From Rhizobium sophorae (GTDB taxonomy: Bacteria > Pseudomonadota > Alphaproteobacteria > Rhizobiales > Rhizobiaceae): DNA of 64,000 nucleotides. The position numbers were made by a program, and so were the translations under genes. Position 1 is the stretch's first letter, and each line of letters begins with the position of its first letter. Below the pieces are notes generated by a model. That model was not told the origin of the DNA and did no database searches. It saw only the letters and a program-made list of their open reading frames with translations. Of the stretch, positions 28,554 through 38,228 are shown piece after piece. The stretch spans positions 124,001-188,000 of the forward strand of contig NZ_JABFCN010000009.1 of NCBI RefSeq assembly GCF_013087515.1, read 5' to 3'.

Positions 28554-29687
28554 ATGCCAGCAACTGCATTTTCCGTGAGGTTCGCGCGCGAACTCGATGT
28601 CGACCAGCTCGCGATCCTGATGACCGGCACACAGCCGACGCCGGACCGCGATGGGGCCGAACTTCTCAGTATCTTCAGCGATGCGATCCGCGCGGACGTG
28701 CAATGCTCATCCTGCGGCAAATTCGGTGCAGGTGTAGTGCGGCCCGCAAAGTCGCGCGCGTCCAAGGCGGTTCTCCGGCAGGCCCACTTCCGGTTTGTCG
28801 ATCCGAGTGGCGGCGACGCCCACCATCCCTTCTGTGAATTCTACGGGGACGAAGAGACTCGTTCGCCCCAAGTCAGCCTTCTCGACTTTGGATCGGAAAA
28901 AAGCGCGGAAACGCGAGCCGTGCGGCTCCTCGTCTGCAAAGGCATCGAACAGGGCATTTTTGACCAACGTCGTATCCGCGACATGCGGCAGTGGTTTTTC
29001 GATCTTAAATCCGCGACCCGCTTCACAGTATCGATGCCGCTAGAGGCGATTTCCTGGGCACACGCGCTTCAGCGCCATCCCCACTACCGGCGCTGGCAGT
29101 TCCACCCAGCCCAAGCGGAGATGCCGGCCTTCGATTGGAAGGCCGCCGCGAAGAATCAATTCACGGAAGATCATTTTCATCTGTTTGAGCTGCTGAAGGA
29201 GATACGTTCGGACGATAAAATATGGCAGCAGGCGACCGAGCTCGCCCGGAAAAACCACGGGCGTGAAGTGTTCAACGTCACCGTGCTCCAGCCCTACTAC
29301 GAAGCTGCCATCTCGCTTTGCGTTTTCGTCGCCGCGAACAGCAGCGTCGATTTCGGCAAGACTCAGCCGGAATACTATCGGTGGAAAGGACCGCCGGTCG
29401 CGTTGCTCGCGCTGTGCGCTTTGGTGCTGTTCGTTTCCGATTGGGAGATGAACACTGCCATCTCAGCGTTCGCCAAGCTCTTGTCGGCCCCGGCGCCCAG
29501 CGATCTCACCCTTGGCAACGTCATCGGGCTCAACCCGTTTCACGAATATGCTGCGTGGCGCCTGGTCACCGCTTCCGCCGAGGTGGCCGCCAAAAGCACC
29601 GGTGAACTGGATTACGACCGCCAGCTTGCCACCATCGAGGCAGCGCTCCGAGAGCAACATCGTCGTTGGAAGAGCGGGCAATCTTAG
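28554..29687 (+). CDS. Unknown protein with N-terminal Cys/His cluster
   Basis: A 377-residue protein. An N-terminal CSSCGKF, then HFRFVDPSGGDAHHPFCEFYG, forms a CxxC...H...HxxxC arrangement that could bind zinc. The central region is helical (FHLFELLKEIRSDDKIW), and near residue 280 there is a hydrophobic stretch (PVALLALCALVLFVSDWE) that could be a membrane segment or buried helix. The start at 28554 is preferred because GGGGGAG lies 3-4 bases before it; a TTG at 28542 is also open. It is probably the last gene of the unknown operon. Function unknown. Confidence 0.72.
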   Translation: MPATAFSVRFARELDVDQLAILMTGTQPTPDRDGAELLSIFSDAIRADVQCSSCGKFGAGVVRPAKSRASKAVLRQAHFRFVDPSGGDAHHPFCEFYGDEETRSPQVSLLDFGSEKSAETRAVRLLVCKGIEQGIFDQRRIRDMRQWFFDLKSATRFTVSMPLEAISWAHALQRHPHYRRWQFHPAQAEMPAFDWKAAAKNQFTEDHFHLFELLKEIRSDDKIWQQATELARKNHGREVFNVTVLQPYYEAAISLCVFVAANSSVDFGKTQPEYYRWKGPPVALLALCALVLFVSDWEMNTAISAFAKLLSAPAPSDLTLGNVIGLNPFHEYAAWRLVTASAEVAAKSTGELDYDRQLATIEAALREQHRRWKSGQS

Positions 29688-29868
29688 GTCGGCTGTGCAG
29701 TGCGATGGAATGCGAACCAGATTGCAGGAACCTCCTGTCGTCGGACACACTGCGGCCCGAAGATCGAGCGACCTACGAAAAAGCTCGGTCGGACGAGCAG
29801 GCAAAACTGACGTGGGCTCCGGCCGGGCCGTCTGCCCTTAAACCCACGGCGGCCGGCGGATGAGCATT

Positions 29869-32487
29869 TCATGGGAATGGATCATCAGTTTGGGGGGAGG
29901 CTCGAAAAACGGTTACACCTCGGATGATATCGGTAAAGTGAACCTTGCCGACTACACGATCTTCGTCATCCTCTTGAAGATCATCTCCCCAGGCATGCCT
30001 GATGAGATTTCTCGTATACTCAGCTATATTGGAGTCACTCCATTTCGGCTGTGCGGTAATGGACTTCGGCCAGTTGTTATTGCCCGCTCTTAAGATTCCA
30101 CCGTCATGCTTGAGCACCACCGCGACGTCATCAGAACCTTTAAAGCCCTCTCGAAACTCCTTCGGGTGGACCTCATCTTGGTCCTCGTCGTAGTCGAACT
30201 CGCCGTTAAAGCTAATGGCGATTTCAGACGATGATCGAAGTCGCTCTTCAAACTCGCTGGTCGACAGCCAGTCCGTTCCCCACTTCAAGAACTTAAGGCC
30301 TCCAAGCTCACCTCCGCATTCGAGCACCACCTCTGCAGAGCGGGCTTGGCGCTCCTCATCCTTCACGAAGGCCGTGATCAACTCAGCTTGCTTGGACGCC
30401 CAATACGCCAGAGCCTCCTTTGTAGCGATCGGCTGGGCGGCATCCCGTGCCGCGGTCATGGCCTCCCCCAGCAGTATCCCTTCCACATTGTGAAGCCTTC
30501 CGGCACGAAGCCCAGAGATGGTCACCCAGCCACCATCTGGCGAATACGAATATCGCGAGGGAGATATGAAGGCTCGACCATAGACTTGATCGTTATCTCC
30601 TTCGATCGGCTGCATAAGCGCCCTGTCTGCTTTGGGAGTGTCAGCTTCAGAATGATCGGCGGTGGGATTTAGTCGGCGCACTAGATCGAAATCGCTGATC
30701 TCAAGCCAATCGCCCGGGCGGGCTACCGGCTCCGCGCCTTCTTTCACCAACGTCGCAATCGCCACATCGAGGTTCGGAGCGACCGCGCCTACGAGTGTCG
30801 CGAGAGACATCGTTCGCTTGGTGTAAGAATTGATGTGGAGGAGCCCACCTGGCTGATACGGATGGATCTTCAGCAGCACCTCAACGCGCGTTCCCCCATC
30901 AATCGGGACCGGCTCCTTAGGTGCAGGAGAGAGAATGGGCCGCGCGCTCGTTCCCCCGCGAAACTCCAATAGCCGGCCGGTCTCTTGCCCCTTGTCGCAG
31001 CGTCGTGAGTAGACCCGGACCACTGGACCGAGCATAAAAACTGAGAAAAAGCCGATTCCGAACCGACCAATGGCCTGCATGCCAGCCGCCATAAGGCCAG
31101 GGAATTCCTCCATGGCCTGGGGCGATCGCCAGAAAGATGTTCCAAAATCGAGGAGTGGCCCGGTCATCACCTGCTCGGACATGCCGATGCCGGTATCCTC
31201 GACGACCAGCCACACCTTGTCGGCGTCCGACAACAGGCCGACTGTAATCAGGCCCCAATCCGCAGGTCGTTTTTGAAATTTTCGCCTCGCCTGAACAGCG
31301 TCGGCGGCGTTTTGTATCAGCTCACGGAGAGCAACAGTCGGGTCGTTGCCATAGAGCTTAGAACCGCCAAGGTTTTCTACGATACGTGGAACATCCGACA
31401 CCTGAAGCCGTGCATCGACTGGGCGCCAGCCACGCGTCTGAACTGTACGCGCTAGCATCTCCGGCGATCCTGCGCCTTTGACACGTCTGGCTTTCAGCAC
31501 TTCGCGACCGCGTCCTTGCAGCAGCAGGTCGACGTCCCGAAGCTCTCGGTCGACCGAATTCAGGGTGTCATATGCGAGCCACCAAGCTTCGGCGTCTTCC
31601 CGCCCAAAAGGCTGCCCAGTTGTGAAGACCACGGCGTCAAGCTCGATATGCGGTCTTGCCAACCGTTCCTGAAACGCCCAGTGGAGCGCCGAAATACCGC
31701 TCGGATTTGTTATCGCCCGAAGGAATCTGGGGGCGCGGCGGCTGTCGAGATGCAAGGCGTCGGCGACGCGCAACAAACAGGCGAGCTTTACCCGATCAAC
31801 TCGATTAAGGGTCCTATGTGCGAGCGCACCTAAGTCCTCGGAGAATTCCTGCTCCAGTTTCTGCACCGACCACCAATGACTATGGGCGATCTGACCAATC
31901 GTCGGTCCGTAGAACCGACGCAATTCTGAATCCTCAACGAGATAGACCTGTGAACCGTCAGCAGCGATCCATGCCTGCTCGGCAAGTTCCTCGGCCCGCT
32001 CCGCATGCAGCCGGCGAAGAACATCGGGCACAATTCTTTGCAAGATATCGTTCGGCGGATTCTCAACGTCGAATTTCTCCCCTCCGCCCTCTTCTGACGC
32101 CAACGCGAGGCGGGCAACAGCGTCCTTCCATGCCACGGTGGCTCTAACTTCCGCCAAACCACCGGGATAAGCCGCCAAGCTCATAGCGGCATCGTGCAGA
32201 AGAATGCTCGCGCCAAGCACGAAGGCCTCGGCGGGATTGACGTTTACCGCCCCCTCAGCAACGGACGACGCCGTATCCCATAAGGCGTCCAAGTGGCTGA
32301 CGTCATGGACGGTCATCCCTGGCAGATCGACAGCGATGCGCGAAACGAGATGGGCAGCCCTTTCCCGTATGGATAGGTACTGCGTCCTAAAGAACTCCTG
32401 TTCGTCCGTGGTAGAATCTGAACGCGGGTTTAGAAACGCTTGCCGCCATAGCCACGTTTGACGAAAATCAAGTCCACTCACAGTCAT
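29869..32487 (-). CDS. HD domain + Hsp90-like (GHKL) ATPase protein
   Basis: An 872-residue two-domain protein. The N-terminal HD-type phosphohydrolase-like region has HDVSHLDALWD near residue 58, ILLHDAAMSL and VKLACLLRVADALHLD. From about residue 380 it has an Hsp90/GHKL ATPase: N-box ELIQNAADAVQAR (about 392), G1 VEDTGIGMS (about 432), G2 GRFGIGFFSVFML (about 475). This HD-plus-Hsp90 architecture is known from predicted conflict systems. The start at 32487 is chosen because AGGGAG lies 4-5 bases before it. It is the third gene of a minus-strand operon with a Rad50-like ATPase. Confidence 0.88.
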   Translation of the reverse strand: MTVSGLDFRQTWLWRQAFLNPRSDSTTDEQEFFRTQYLSIRERAAHLVSRIAVDLPGMTVHDVSHLDALWDTASSVAEGAVNVNPAEAFVLGASILLHDAAMSLAAYPGGLAEVRATVAWKDAVARLALASEEGGGEKFDVENPPNDILQRIVPDVLRRLHAERAEELAEQAWIAADGSQVYLVEDSELRRFYGPTIGQIAHSHWWSVQKLEQEFSEDLGALAHRTLNRVDRVKLACLLRVADALHLDSRRAPRFLRAITNPSGISALHWAFQERLARPHIELDAVVFTTGQPFGREDAEAWWLAYDTLNSVDRELRDVDLLLQGRGREVLKARRVKGAGSPEMLARTVQTRGWRPVDARLQVSDVPRIVENLGGSKLYGNDPTVALRELIQNAADAVQARRKFQKRPADWGLITVGLLSDADKVWLVVEDTGIGMSEQVMTGPLLDFGTSFWRSPQAMEEFPGLMAAGMQAIGRFGIGFFSVFMLGPVVRVYSRRCDKGQETGRLLEFRGGTSARPILSPAPKEPVPIDGGTRVEVLLKIHPYQPGGLLHINSYTKRTMSLATLVGAVAPNLDVAIATLVKEGAEPVARPGDWLEISDFDLVRRLNPTADHSEADTPKADRALMQPIEGDNDQVYGRAFISPSRYSYSPDGGWVTISGLRAGRLHNVEGILLGEAMTAARDAAQPIATKEALAYWASKQAELITAFVKDEERQARSAEVVLECGGELGGLKFLKWGTDWLSTSEFEERLRSSSEIAISFNGEFDYDEDQDEVHPKEFREGFKGSDDVAVVLKHDGGILRAGNNNWPKSITAQPKWSDSNIAEYTRNLIRHAWGDDLQEDDEDRVVGKVHFTDIIRGVTVFRASPQTDDPFP

Positions 32488-32548
32488 CTTTCTCCCTGGC
32501 CGGTCAAAACTCGAAGCTGGTGCACGCCTACTTCGTGCCGACTTGATC

Positions 32549-35038
32549 TCATTTTCGATCAAGTCGGCGATAATATTTCTTCTGACCGTTTGTAGGGTCA
32601 ACGTATGTGAAGCAGTCCGCTAGACCGTCGATGCTTTGCAGCACACCGAGCAAAGCATAAGCATTGAAGGGGGTCCCCGCGCCGGTCTCGTAGTGGCTAA
32701 CGAAATTGCCGATGATCGACGGCGCATGATGGTTCTGGAGATCGGCGATTTGCTGAGGTGCCAAGACGCATCGGTTCGCGGCCTGATACAGCGTCACAGC
32801 TTCGGTAATCGCGTCGATATAGGTGGACAACGTTCGCTTGTCGCCTCGTGTCGCATAGTCGGGAGGAACCGGGATTTCCAGTTTCGATATGATCTGCCCG
32901 AGCTTGTATTCGAGATACTGGCGCAAAAACGGCGCACCGATATCGAGTTGTCCCGCGTTGAGGTACTGAAGTGCCTGGGCCTTGAGCCGGTCCGCTTCCT
33001 GCGATGACACCATGAGCCGGCCCTTCGGCGGCATTCCCTGAAGCTTCTGATGATGCCAGTCGGTTGTGCCGTTTAGCTTGTCGAAATATTTCTCCAGGCT
33101 CGTGTCGTGGCTGAGGATAATGAACTGCAAACCATCAGGCACCGCGCCGTAGCGCAACAGCGTGCGCATCCCGTCCATCAACGCGAACTGATGGCCGGCG
33201 TCAAAGCTCGATGTCACGTCGTCGAGCACCATGAAACGCGGGACGCCACTATGCTTTATCGCGGCCGCCAAGAAAATCGAAGCGGCGACGGCATTGCGAT
33301 AACTCTCCGAGAGCAACGCCCGTGCGCTGAGATCGTGCAAACCGAAGAAGTCGGCGAGCGTGAGGTCCACATTCTCGCTATTTTGGGCCCGTATCAACGT
33401 TGGCTTGACGTCCGGCCCACCGCGCACGAATTTGCCGAACAGTTCCTGACACGAGGTCTGGATCTCACCGATCCGCTCGTTCGCCAATGTCGCTTCCGCA
33501 TCGGCAAAGGCTTGGCCAGCCTGGATGATGAATGACTTCCAGCGGTTCAGGAGCTTGAGCCTGTCCTGCTTCGCCTTCAGCGTCGGCTCCGCGGTTTCGT
33601 ATTCGAGGACCGCATCGCGGAATTGCTTTGCGAAACTGAGGGTACGGGTCACCTGCACAAGCGAGGGCGGCAACTGCGCTTGCAGAGTAGTCGTCTCCTC
33701 CTGTGCGCGCTCGAGCGCGCGCGTCCGTAGCTTTTCTAGGTCCGACAGCCGCTCCTTGATCTTCTCCAGATCAGCAGTCGCCACCTCGCCCTTTTTCGCC
33801 TCAAAATCTAAGGCCACATGCAACCGATCACTCGTGCCGATCGCCATGGCCGGGACCTCTTCGATCTGGCGAAGCTTTGCAATCCCCGGCGCTGTCGAGA
33901 CCTCTTTCGCGAGTTCGACGCCGAGTTGGGCGGCGGTGTCATATAGGGCGATCTTGCCCTCCAACCTGGGCTTCAGCGGCGCATCGCTCTTTGCCTCACA
34001 GACGGGGCACTGATTTGGATCGTGCCAGTCAGTTCCCGTGACGACCGTCAGCGCATCCCGCAATAGAGCATGCAGTGCCTCAGCGCCGACGGCACGCACT
34101 GCGTCATCCCGTTTCTTCGCGAGATCGATCAGCCGATCGACGTCGCTACCATCGGCATCCACGACAGCGATCACCGACAGCGACGCCACCGCGCCCGTCA
34201 GCGCATCGAGCGTCTTGCGCGCTTCTCCACCTTCCTCTTTCTCGATCGCCTTCTCTGCGGCGTCGAAATCGAGGTCCATGACCGACCCCTCGTCCACGAA
34301 TGGCTTGAGCAAAGTGATACCGGATAATGCGGCAGTGACTGCGGTCTTCAAATCAGCGAGCTTGTCGATGTCGGCTCCGCCTGCCCCCGCCACTTCGTCA
34401 TGAGCGGCGATGACGCGTCTTTCAACGCCGCTCAGCGCCCGCGCGCCGGTTGTCACCTCGGCGTCAAGAGTAGAAAGGCCGAGATCGCTGTTGATGTTCT
34501 GCGTCCTCTTCGCACCGTCGAGCGCTTGGCGGAGCCGGGAATAACGGCTCAGCCCCACGAGCGACGCGAAAGACCGCCCCCGATCCAACGCCGAAATGTC
34601 GACCAACTTGGCGAACCGGCCGTAGTCGACGAGGACGAAATCCTCCTGCAGACTCGCGAGGAATTGCAGGGGATCCGCCTGGCCGCTCGGTGATGTCACC
34701 AGACGCGCGCCGTTGGCCGCACGCGTCACTTTGATCGTGACATCCGCTGTCCCGTCGTCGCTCACGAACGTTAGGTCGATCGTCGCTTGCTGGCCGGGAT
34801 GAAATTTGTTGACGATATAGCTGTCGCCTTGTTCGGCGTCCTGCATCGCCTTTAGACGCGGAACTGTGCCGTAAATGGCATAGTGAATGGCTTCAAAGAT
34901 TGAACTCTTCCCGACACCGTTCGGCGCGTGCAGCGAGTTGACGGCGTCGGGTTTAAATTTGAGCACAAGCGGGTCGCCGTCGTTATTGATCCCGCGAAAG
35001 CCCTCGATGGTCAGAGCACCGAGAAAATAGCGGGTCAC
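32549..35038 (-). CDS. Rad50/SMC-like ABC ATPase with CxxC zinc-hook motif
   Basis: An 829-residue ATPase. Walker A is APNGVGKSS (Gly41-Ser45) and Walker B is FMVLDDVTSSFDAG near residue 600. The coiled-coil-rich centre contains Cys344-Pro-Val-Cys347, a Rad50-type zinc hook. The signature region LSARALLSESYRNAVAASIFLAA precedes Walker B. Unlike Rad50, about 200 further residues follow Walker B, perhaps a separate C-terminal domain. Its ATG overlaps the stop of a 74-residue upstream gene, and the HD/Hsp90 gene follows 62 bases later. It probably senses or holds DNA ends for the operon. Confidence 0.88.
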   Translation of the reverse strand: MTRYFLGALTIEGFRGINNDGDPLVLKFKPDAVNSLHAPNGVGKSSIFEAIHYAIYGTVPRLKAMQDAEQGDSYIVNKFHPGQQATIDLTFVSDDGTADVTIKVTRAANGARLVTSPSGQADPLQFLASLQEDFVLVDYGRFAKLVDISALDRGRSFASLVGLSRYSRLRQALDGAKRTQNINSDLGLSTLDAEVTTGARALSGVERRVIAAHDEVAGAGGADIDKLADLKTAVTAALSGITLLKPFVDEGSVMDLDFDAAEKAIEKEEGGEARKTLDALTGAVASLSVIAVVDADGSDVDRLIDLAKKRDDAVRAVGAEALHALLRDALTVVTGTDWHDPNQCPVCEAKSDAPLKPRLEGKIALYDTAAQLGVELAKEVSTAPGIAKLRQIEEVPAMAIGTSDRLHVALDFEAKKGEVATADLEKIKERLSDLEKLRTRALERAQEETTTLQAQLPPSLVQVTRTLSFAKQFRDAVLEYETAEPTLKAKQDRLKLLNRWKSFIIQAGQAFADAEATLANERIGEIQTSCQELFGKFVRGGPDVKPTLIRAQNSENVDLTLADFFGLHDLSARALLSESYRNAVAASIFLAAAIKHSGVPRFMVLDDVTSSFDAGHQFALMDGMRTLLRYGAVPDGLQFIILSHDTSLEKYFDKLNGTTDWHHQKLQGMPPKGRLMVSSQEADRLKAQALQYLNAGQLDIGAPFLRQYLEYKLGQIISKLEIPVPPDYATRGDKRTLSTYIDAITEAVTLYQAANRCVLAPQQIADLQNHHAPSIIGNFVSHYETGAGTPFNAYALLGVLQSIDGLADCFTYVDPTNGQKKYYRRLDRK

Positions 35039-35259
35039 GACCTATCACCCTCCGGGGGCTTCGCTAGTGCGTCTAGCGCGGTCAAAACGGCTTTATGAAA
35101 CTCGCCGATCGTTGCGCGGCTCGGCGCTGCATCGCCGCCTTTCTCAAGAAGTCCCAGATTGTCGAAGAGAATCTTCGCACATTCGGAATCGAGCTTTTCC
35201 GCCTCCGCTTTAAACAGCGCGACATTGTCGTCGAAAGAGTTATCGAGTTCGAACTTCAT
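35035..35259 (-). CDS. Small helical partner protein of the Rad50-like ATPase
   Basis: A 74-residue acidic helical protein (MKFELDNSFDDNVALFKAEAEKLDSE...). The stop overlaps the ATPase start by 4 bases (ATGA), so the two are co-translated. Small genes at this position resemble the middle components of ABC three-component conflict systems, but I cannot assign it to one by sequence. Confidence 0.75.
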   Translation of the reverse strand: MKFELDNSFDDNVALFKAEAEKLDSECAKILFDNLGLLEKGGDAAPSRATIGEFHKAVLTALDALAKPPEGDRS

Positions 35260-35360
35260 TTGCGCCCCCGCCCAATACGCTACATTTCAGATGTATGCTT
35301 TTCTTGTTACTTCTGACGACTGATCAGAGTCGCTACCGATATACCAGCGAACATAACACT

Positions 35361-35561
35361 CTAGTCATAGTAGAAAATCCGTTGAGCGAACATCCGCCGT
35401 TTTGCATTCGGCGATGAAAAAGCCTGTTCGCTGAGGAACCGCGCGCGCAGATCCAGAAGATCGAAGCCGGCTTTCGACCCCTTTATCTTTGCGCTCCCAG
35501 CGCACGCACTATTGGCGTCGTGACCAAAAAGCGATGTGCCACGTTCAAAATGGATAGCCAT
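35361..35561 (-). CDS. Possible small protein, 66 residues
   Basis: An open frame in the 347-base gap between the FRG gene and the 74-residue gene, on the same strand as both. AGGA lies a few bases before its ATG. The sequence (MAIHFERGTSLFGHDAN...) matches no family I know. The rest of the gap shows no other gene. Confidence 0.3.
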   Translation of the reverse strand: MAIHFERGTSLFGHDANSACAGSAKIKGSKAGFDLLDLRARFLSEQAFSSPNAKRRMFAQRIFYYD

Positions 35562-35606
35562 CCTTCCTAGCCAACCAGATGGCCTGATCCGACGTATTCT
35601 CTCACC

Positions 35607-36989
35607 TCAATCCATCCACTCAAGCGCCAGTGGGTCCGACGTGGCATCCACGTCCGCAGCGGCAAAAACCCTTTCGCGGATTTGAGTGAATTCCCGTTCT
35701 TTCAGAGCATGTTCGAAATGCTCGGCGAAGACCAGGTGGTGGGCGTGGTGCGCTTCCCTGCCGCAGTCGCATTGCTCCGGATGATCGATGCGATGCCAAC
35801 GGAACTCGTCATCAACTCGAAAATAGCAGCCTCGGGTGATGCCAAACCCACCGGGACGGACGCCGAAGTGATCGACCGCCAGTTCCGTGAGAAACATCGT
35901 TCCGTCCTCATGCGCCTCCAGATAGACGCCTTTGCCATACTGGCCTGAGTTGGCGGCGTAAGGATGCCGGACTAATCCGTCGATTTCCAACGCGACGCTT
36001 GTGCGCTCGCGCAGGACACGGGTCAGATTCGGGAAGATCAGGTCGCCCGACGCCGTGCCATGGAAGAGCGTTTCTTCCGTCAGGTAGAAAGTCGTCTCGG
36101 CCAATAGCGTCTCGGGCTTCGCCGCATCGGCCAACCAGAACCGCCGATAATAGGCTGTCGTCTGCCCCGTGCGGCGAATGTCCTTCATCTCATATTCGGG
36201 GAGCGGAAGGCCGCGGTCAAAGAAGTCGATGCCAATTCCATCGCTATCGACCTCCCGCTTTACCCAAGGGATCGACAGCAGCGCCGCCATGACCGGGTCC
36301 ACGGTCGGGCCAGGAAATAGCGCCTCGCATGTCAGTTCAGGCGATTGTGCAGCATAGTCCCGGAAGACTGACGACGGGGCGAAAACCCGAGTCACGATGC
36401 AATCATCGGGCAAGGGTCCGTTCAAAGGCCCCACCATGAACGCGGACTGCGCCAAGCAGCGATGACGCCCGGAGGCGGTCGCAATCTCAACCAGATCGAC
36501 CGTTTGAAGGTCGCGCGCGCGCAACGCCTTGCGACTGAGCACATAGATACAGCCGCGATCGTCTGCCGGTTCATACCAGGCTCGTTGCCGAGCCACGAAA
36601 AGCGGGTCTTCGAAGCAATCCTCGATCATTTCACCGCAAGGCTCGCTTCGATAGCTGTTGGCGGCAAACCAACAGGCCACGGCCGGGTCCTCAGTCGCAT
36701 CCAGAAAGAAAGATCGCCAACCATAGTGCTGCAAGATGGCCTGATCCGTCGCCAGATCGGTGAGGCCGTCGAACCCTTTGACGTAGGTGGACAGGATGGC
36801 GCGTGAATAGTGCCACCATTTCAGCATACGCGAGGGAATACAGCCGTGCCGATCAAAGCTCGTGCGAATATCGGGACCGCCATCGGCGCGAAGGTATTCC
36901 CTGGTTTGACCACGAAACAAGACACCGGGAGCTAAAGCATCGAAGAATTTCTGTAACTCCTCTGGCGTCTGGCAGTCGACCGTTTCCAT
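35607..36989 (-). CDS. FRG domain-containing protein
   Basis: A 460-residue protein. The N-terminal FRG domain is clear: LFRGQTREYL near residue 25, then a long spacer, then ILQHYGWRSFFLDATEDPAVACWFAAN. The C-terminal half has a second region with GKGVYLEAHEDGTMFLTELAVDHFG, and a Cys/His-rich stretch (CDCGREAHHAHHLVF) that may bind metal. FRG domains (Phe-Arg-Gly) occur in phage-defence and mobile-element cargo, with unknown biochemistry. The ATG at 36989 has GGGAGG 4 bases upstream; the adjacent ATG at 36992 is the alternative. Confidence 0.87.
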   Translation of the reverse strand: METVDCQTPEELQKFFDALAPGVLFRGQTREYLRADGGPDIRTSFDRHGCIPSRMLKWWHYSRAILSTYVKGFDGLTDLATDQAILQHYGWRSFFLDATEDPAVACWFAANSYRSEPCGEMIEDCFEDPLFVARQRAWYEPADDRGCIYVLSRKALRARDLQTVDLVEIATASGRHRCLAQSAFMVGPLNGPLPDDCIVTRVFAPSSVFRDYAAQSPELTCEALFPGPTVDPVMAALLSIPWVKREVDSDGIGIDFFDRGLPLPEYEMKDIRRTGQTTAYYRRFWLADAAKPETLLAETTFYLTEETLFHGTASGDLIFPNLTRVLRERTSVALEIDGLVRHPYAANSGQYGKGVYLEAHEDGTMFLTELAVDHFGVRPGGFGITRGCYFRVDDEFRWHRIDHPEQCDCGREAHHAHHLVFAEHFEHALKEREFTQIRERVFAAADVDATSDPLALEWMD

Positions 36990-37218
36990 CATACCTCCCC
37001 AGCGCATTCCCTTCGGGCGCTGACAATACCAGTAGCATCAAAACCTTTCAGCTTGCTCTCCTGTCCGAATCGCTTAGCTTGGTAGCTGGCTGATCCGGCC
37101 ATGCCGTCCACAATGGCGAAGCCCCAGGGCAGGAAGTTTCAATCACCCTCTCCGAACCTCTTCCAGGTGCGCGGGCCTAGTGGACACACCTTCTCATAAG
37201 CACCGCTGGAGTGGTTCT

Positions 37219-38133
37219 ATGCGAATCCAATTTCCCGACCTCGCGCGGCCAAAACAGGCCGCGAAAAACCTTGTCCGCATGTCGCCTGACCTGCAGCTCT
37301 CAGCAGCCCATGAAGCGCTTGCGCACGTACTCGGCTATCGCGATTGGCGCGAGCTTTCGAGCAGTCCCCGTTCAGACACATCAACTGCACCCTTTGAAGC
37401 CGACGACGCATTCCGCGTCGTCCTCGATCTGGCTGACGCTTTGGGACTCCCCGACCCCGATGTTCAGTATGCGATTTCCAAGGCGCGGCTGCTCCAGCAC
37501 TGGTCTATCGACAATCACTTGAGCCTTCGTTCTGCGATCTGGCGCCAGCGCGTGTTTGGTCCGCCTGGCCGTGGCAAGCCGGGAACGATTGTCAGGGACA
37601 AAGCCTATGGGGCAAACGAGCCGGCCTATCTTCGTCAGGCCGGCCGGCCAACCTATCTGTTGTTCGACACTGGCATGGGCGTGCGCGCCGATTTCGAGGT
37701 GGCGGTGCCCCGGATTCCGCTCGCTGATTTCGTGCCATCTCGGCTCTGGCTGCCGTATGGCTACTGGACCCTGCAAGACGGCTCCGAGGTGATCTTCTCC
37801 CGCGACTATCTTCCGATGTGGCGGATCGCCGAGGGGACGGTCGAACGGCTAGATCCGTGGCTCTGGATCAACGGCATTGCGCGCGAGTTCCATTTCAGCC
37901 GGTCCGCCGCAACGGTCGTTTGGGCCAGTGGACCAGCACGGGAACTTGCGCTGCGTTACCTTGAGGAGCGTCGCATTTTCGAGTTGCCCAAACTCGTAGA
38001 TGTCATGCCGCATCTGTTCGAGGTTGACGTCGAAGCGATCGCGGACGGTGTCGGAAAACTGCGGGAACAGCGTGGCGACGGCCAAACGCCGCCAGCCTAT
38101 GCCGAAATCAATACCCGCATCTCTTTCGGTTGA
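37219..38133 (+). CDS. Unknown protein with N-terminal helical domain
   Basis: A 304-residue protein. The first 50 residues (RPKQAAKNLVRMSPDLQLSAAHEALAHVLGYRDWREL) form the helical module often seen before diverse domains in plasmid and ICE cargo proteins (the pattern A..LA...GY..W..L). The remainder is strand-rich, with no recognised motif. The ATG at 37219 has GGAGTGG 4 bases upstream; a GTG at 37180 is also in frame. It is divergent from the FRG gene (229-base gap). Confidence 0.75.
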   Translation: MRIQFPDLARPKQAAKNLVRMSPDLQLSAAHEALAHVLGYRDWRELSSSPRSDTSTAPFEADDAFRVVLDLADALGLPDPDVQYAISKARLLQHWSIDNHLSLRSAIWRQRVFGPPGRGKPGTIVRDKAYGANEPAYLRQAGRPTYLLFDTGMGVRADFEVAVPRIPLADFVPSRLWLPYGYWTLQDGSEVIFSRDYLPMWRIAEGTVERLDPWLWINGIAREFHFSRSAATVVWASGPARELALRYLEERRIFELPKLVDVMPHLFEVDVEAIADGVGKLREQRGDGQTPPAYAEINTRISFG

Positions 38134-38228
38134 GTTCAATATCGGCCAAGCCCATTCGAACCTTGCCGAACAGCGACAACATCCGCCGATACAGTCCTAG
38201 CCTATCATCCGACATCATGGGGAAAGCC

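Noticed and set aside
29666..29863. 65-residue frame in the gap between two convergent genes
   Set aside because: Begins at a weak start inside the preceding gene, no ribosome-binding site and no recognisable sequence; support too thin to list.
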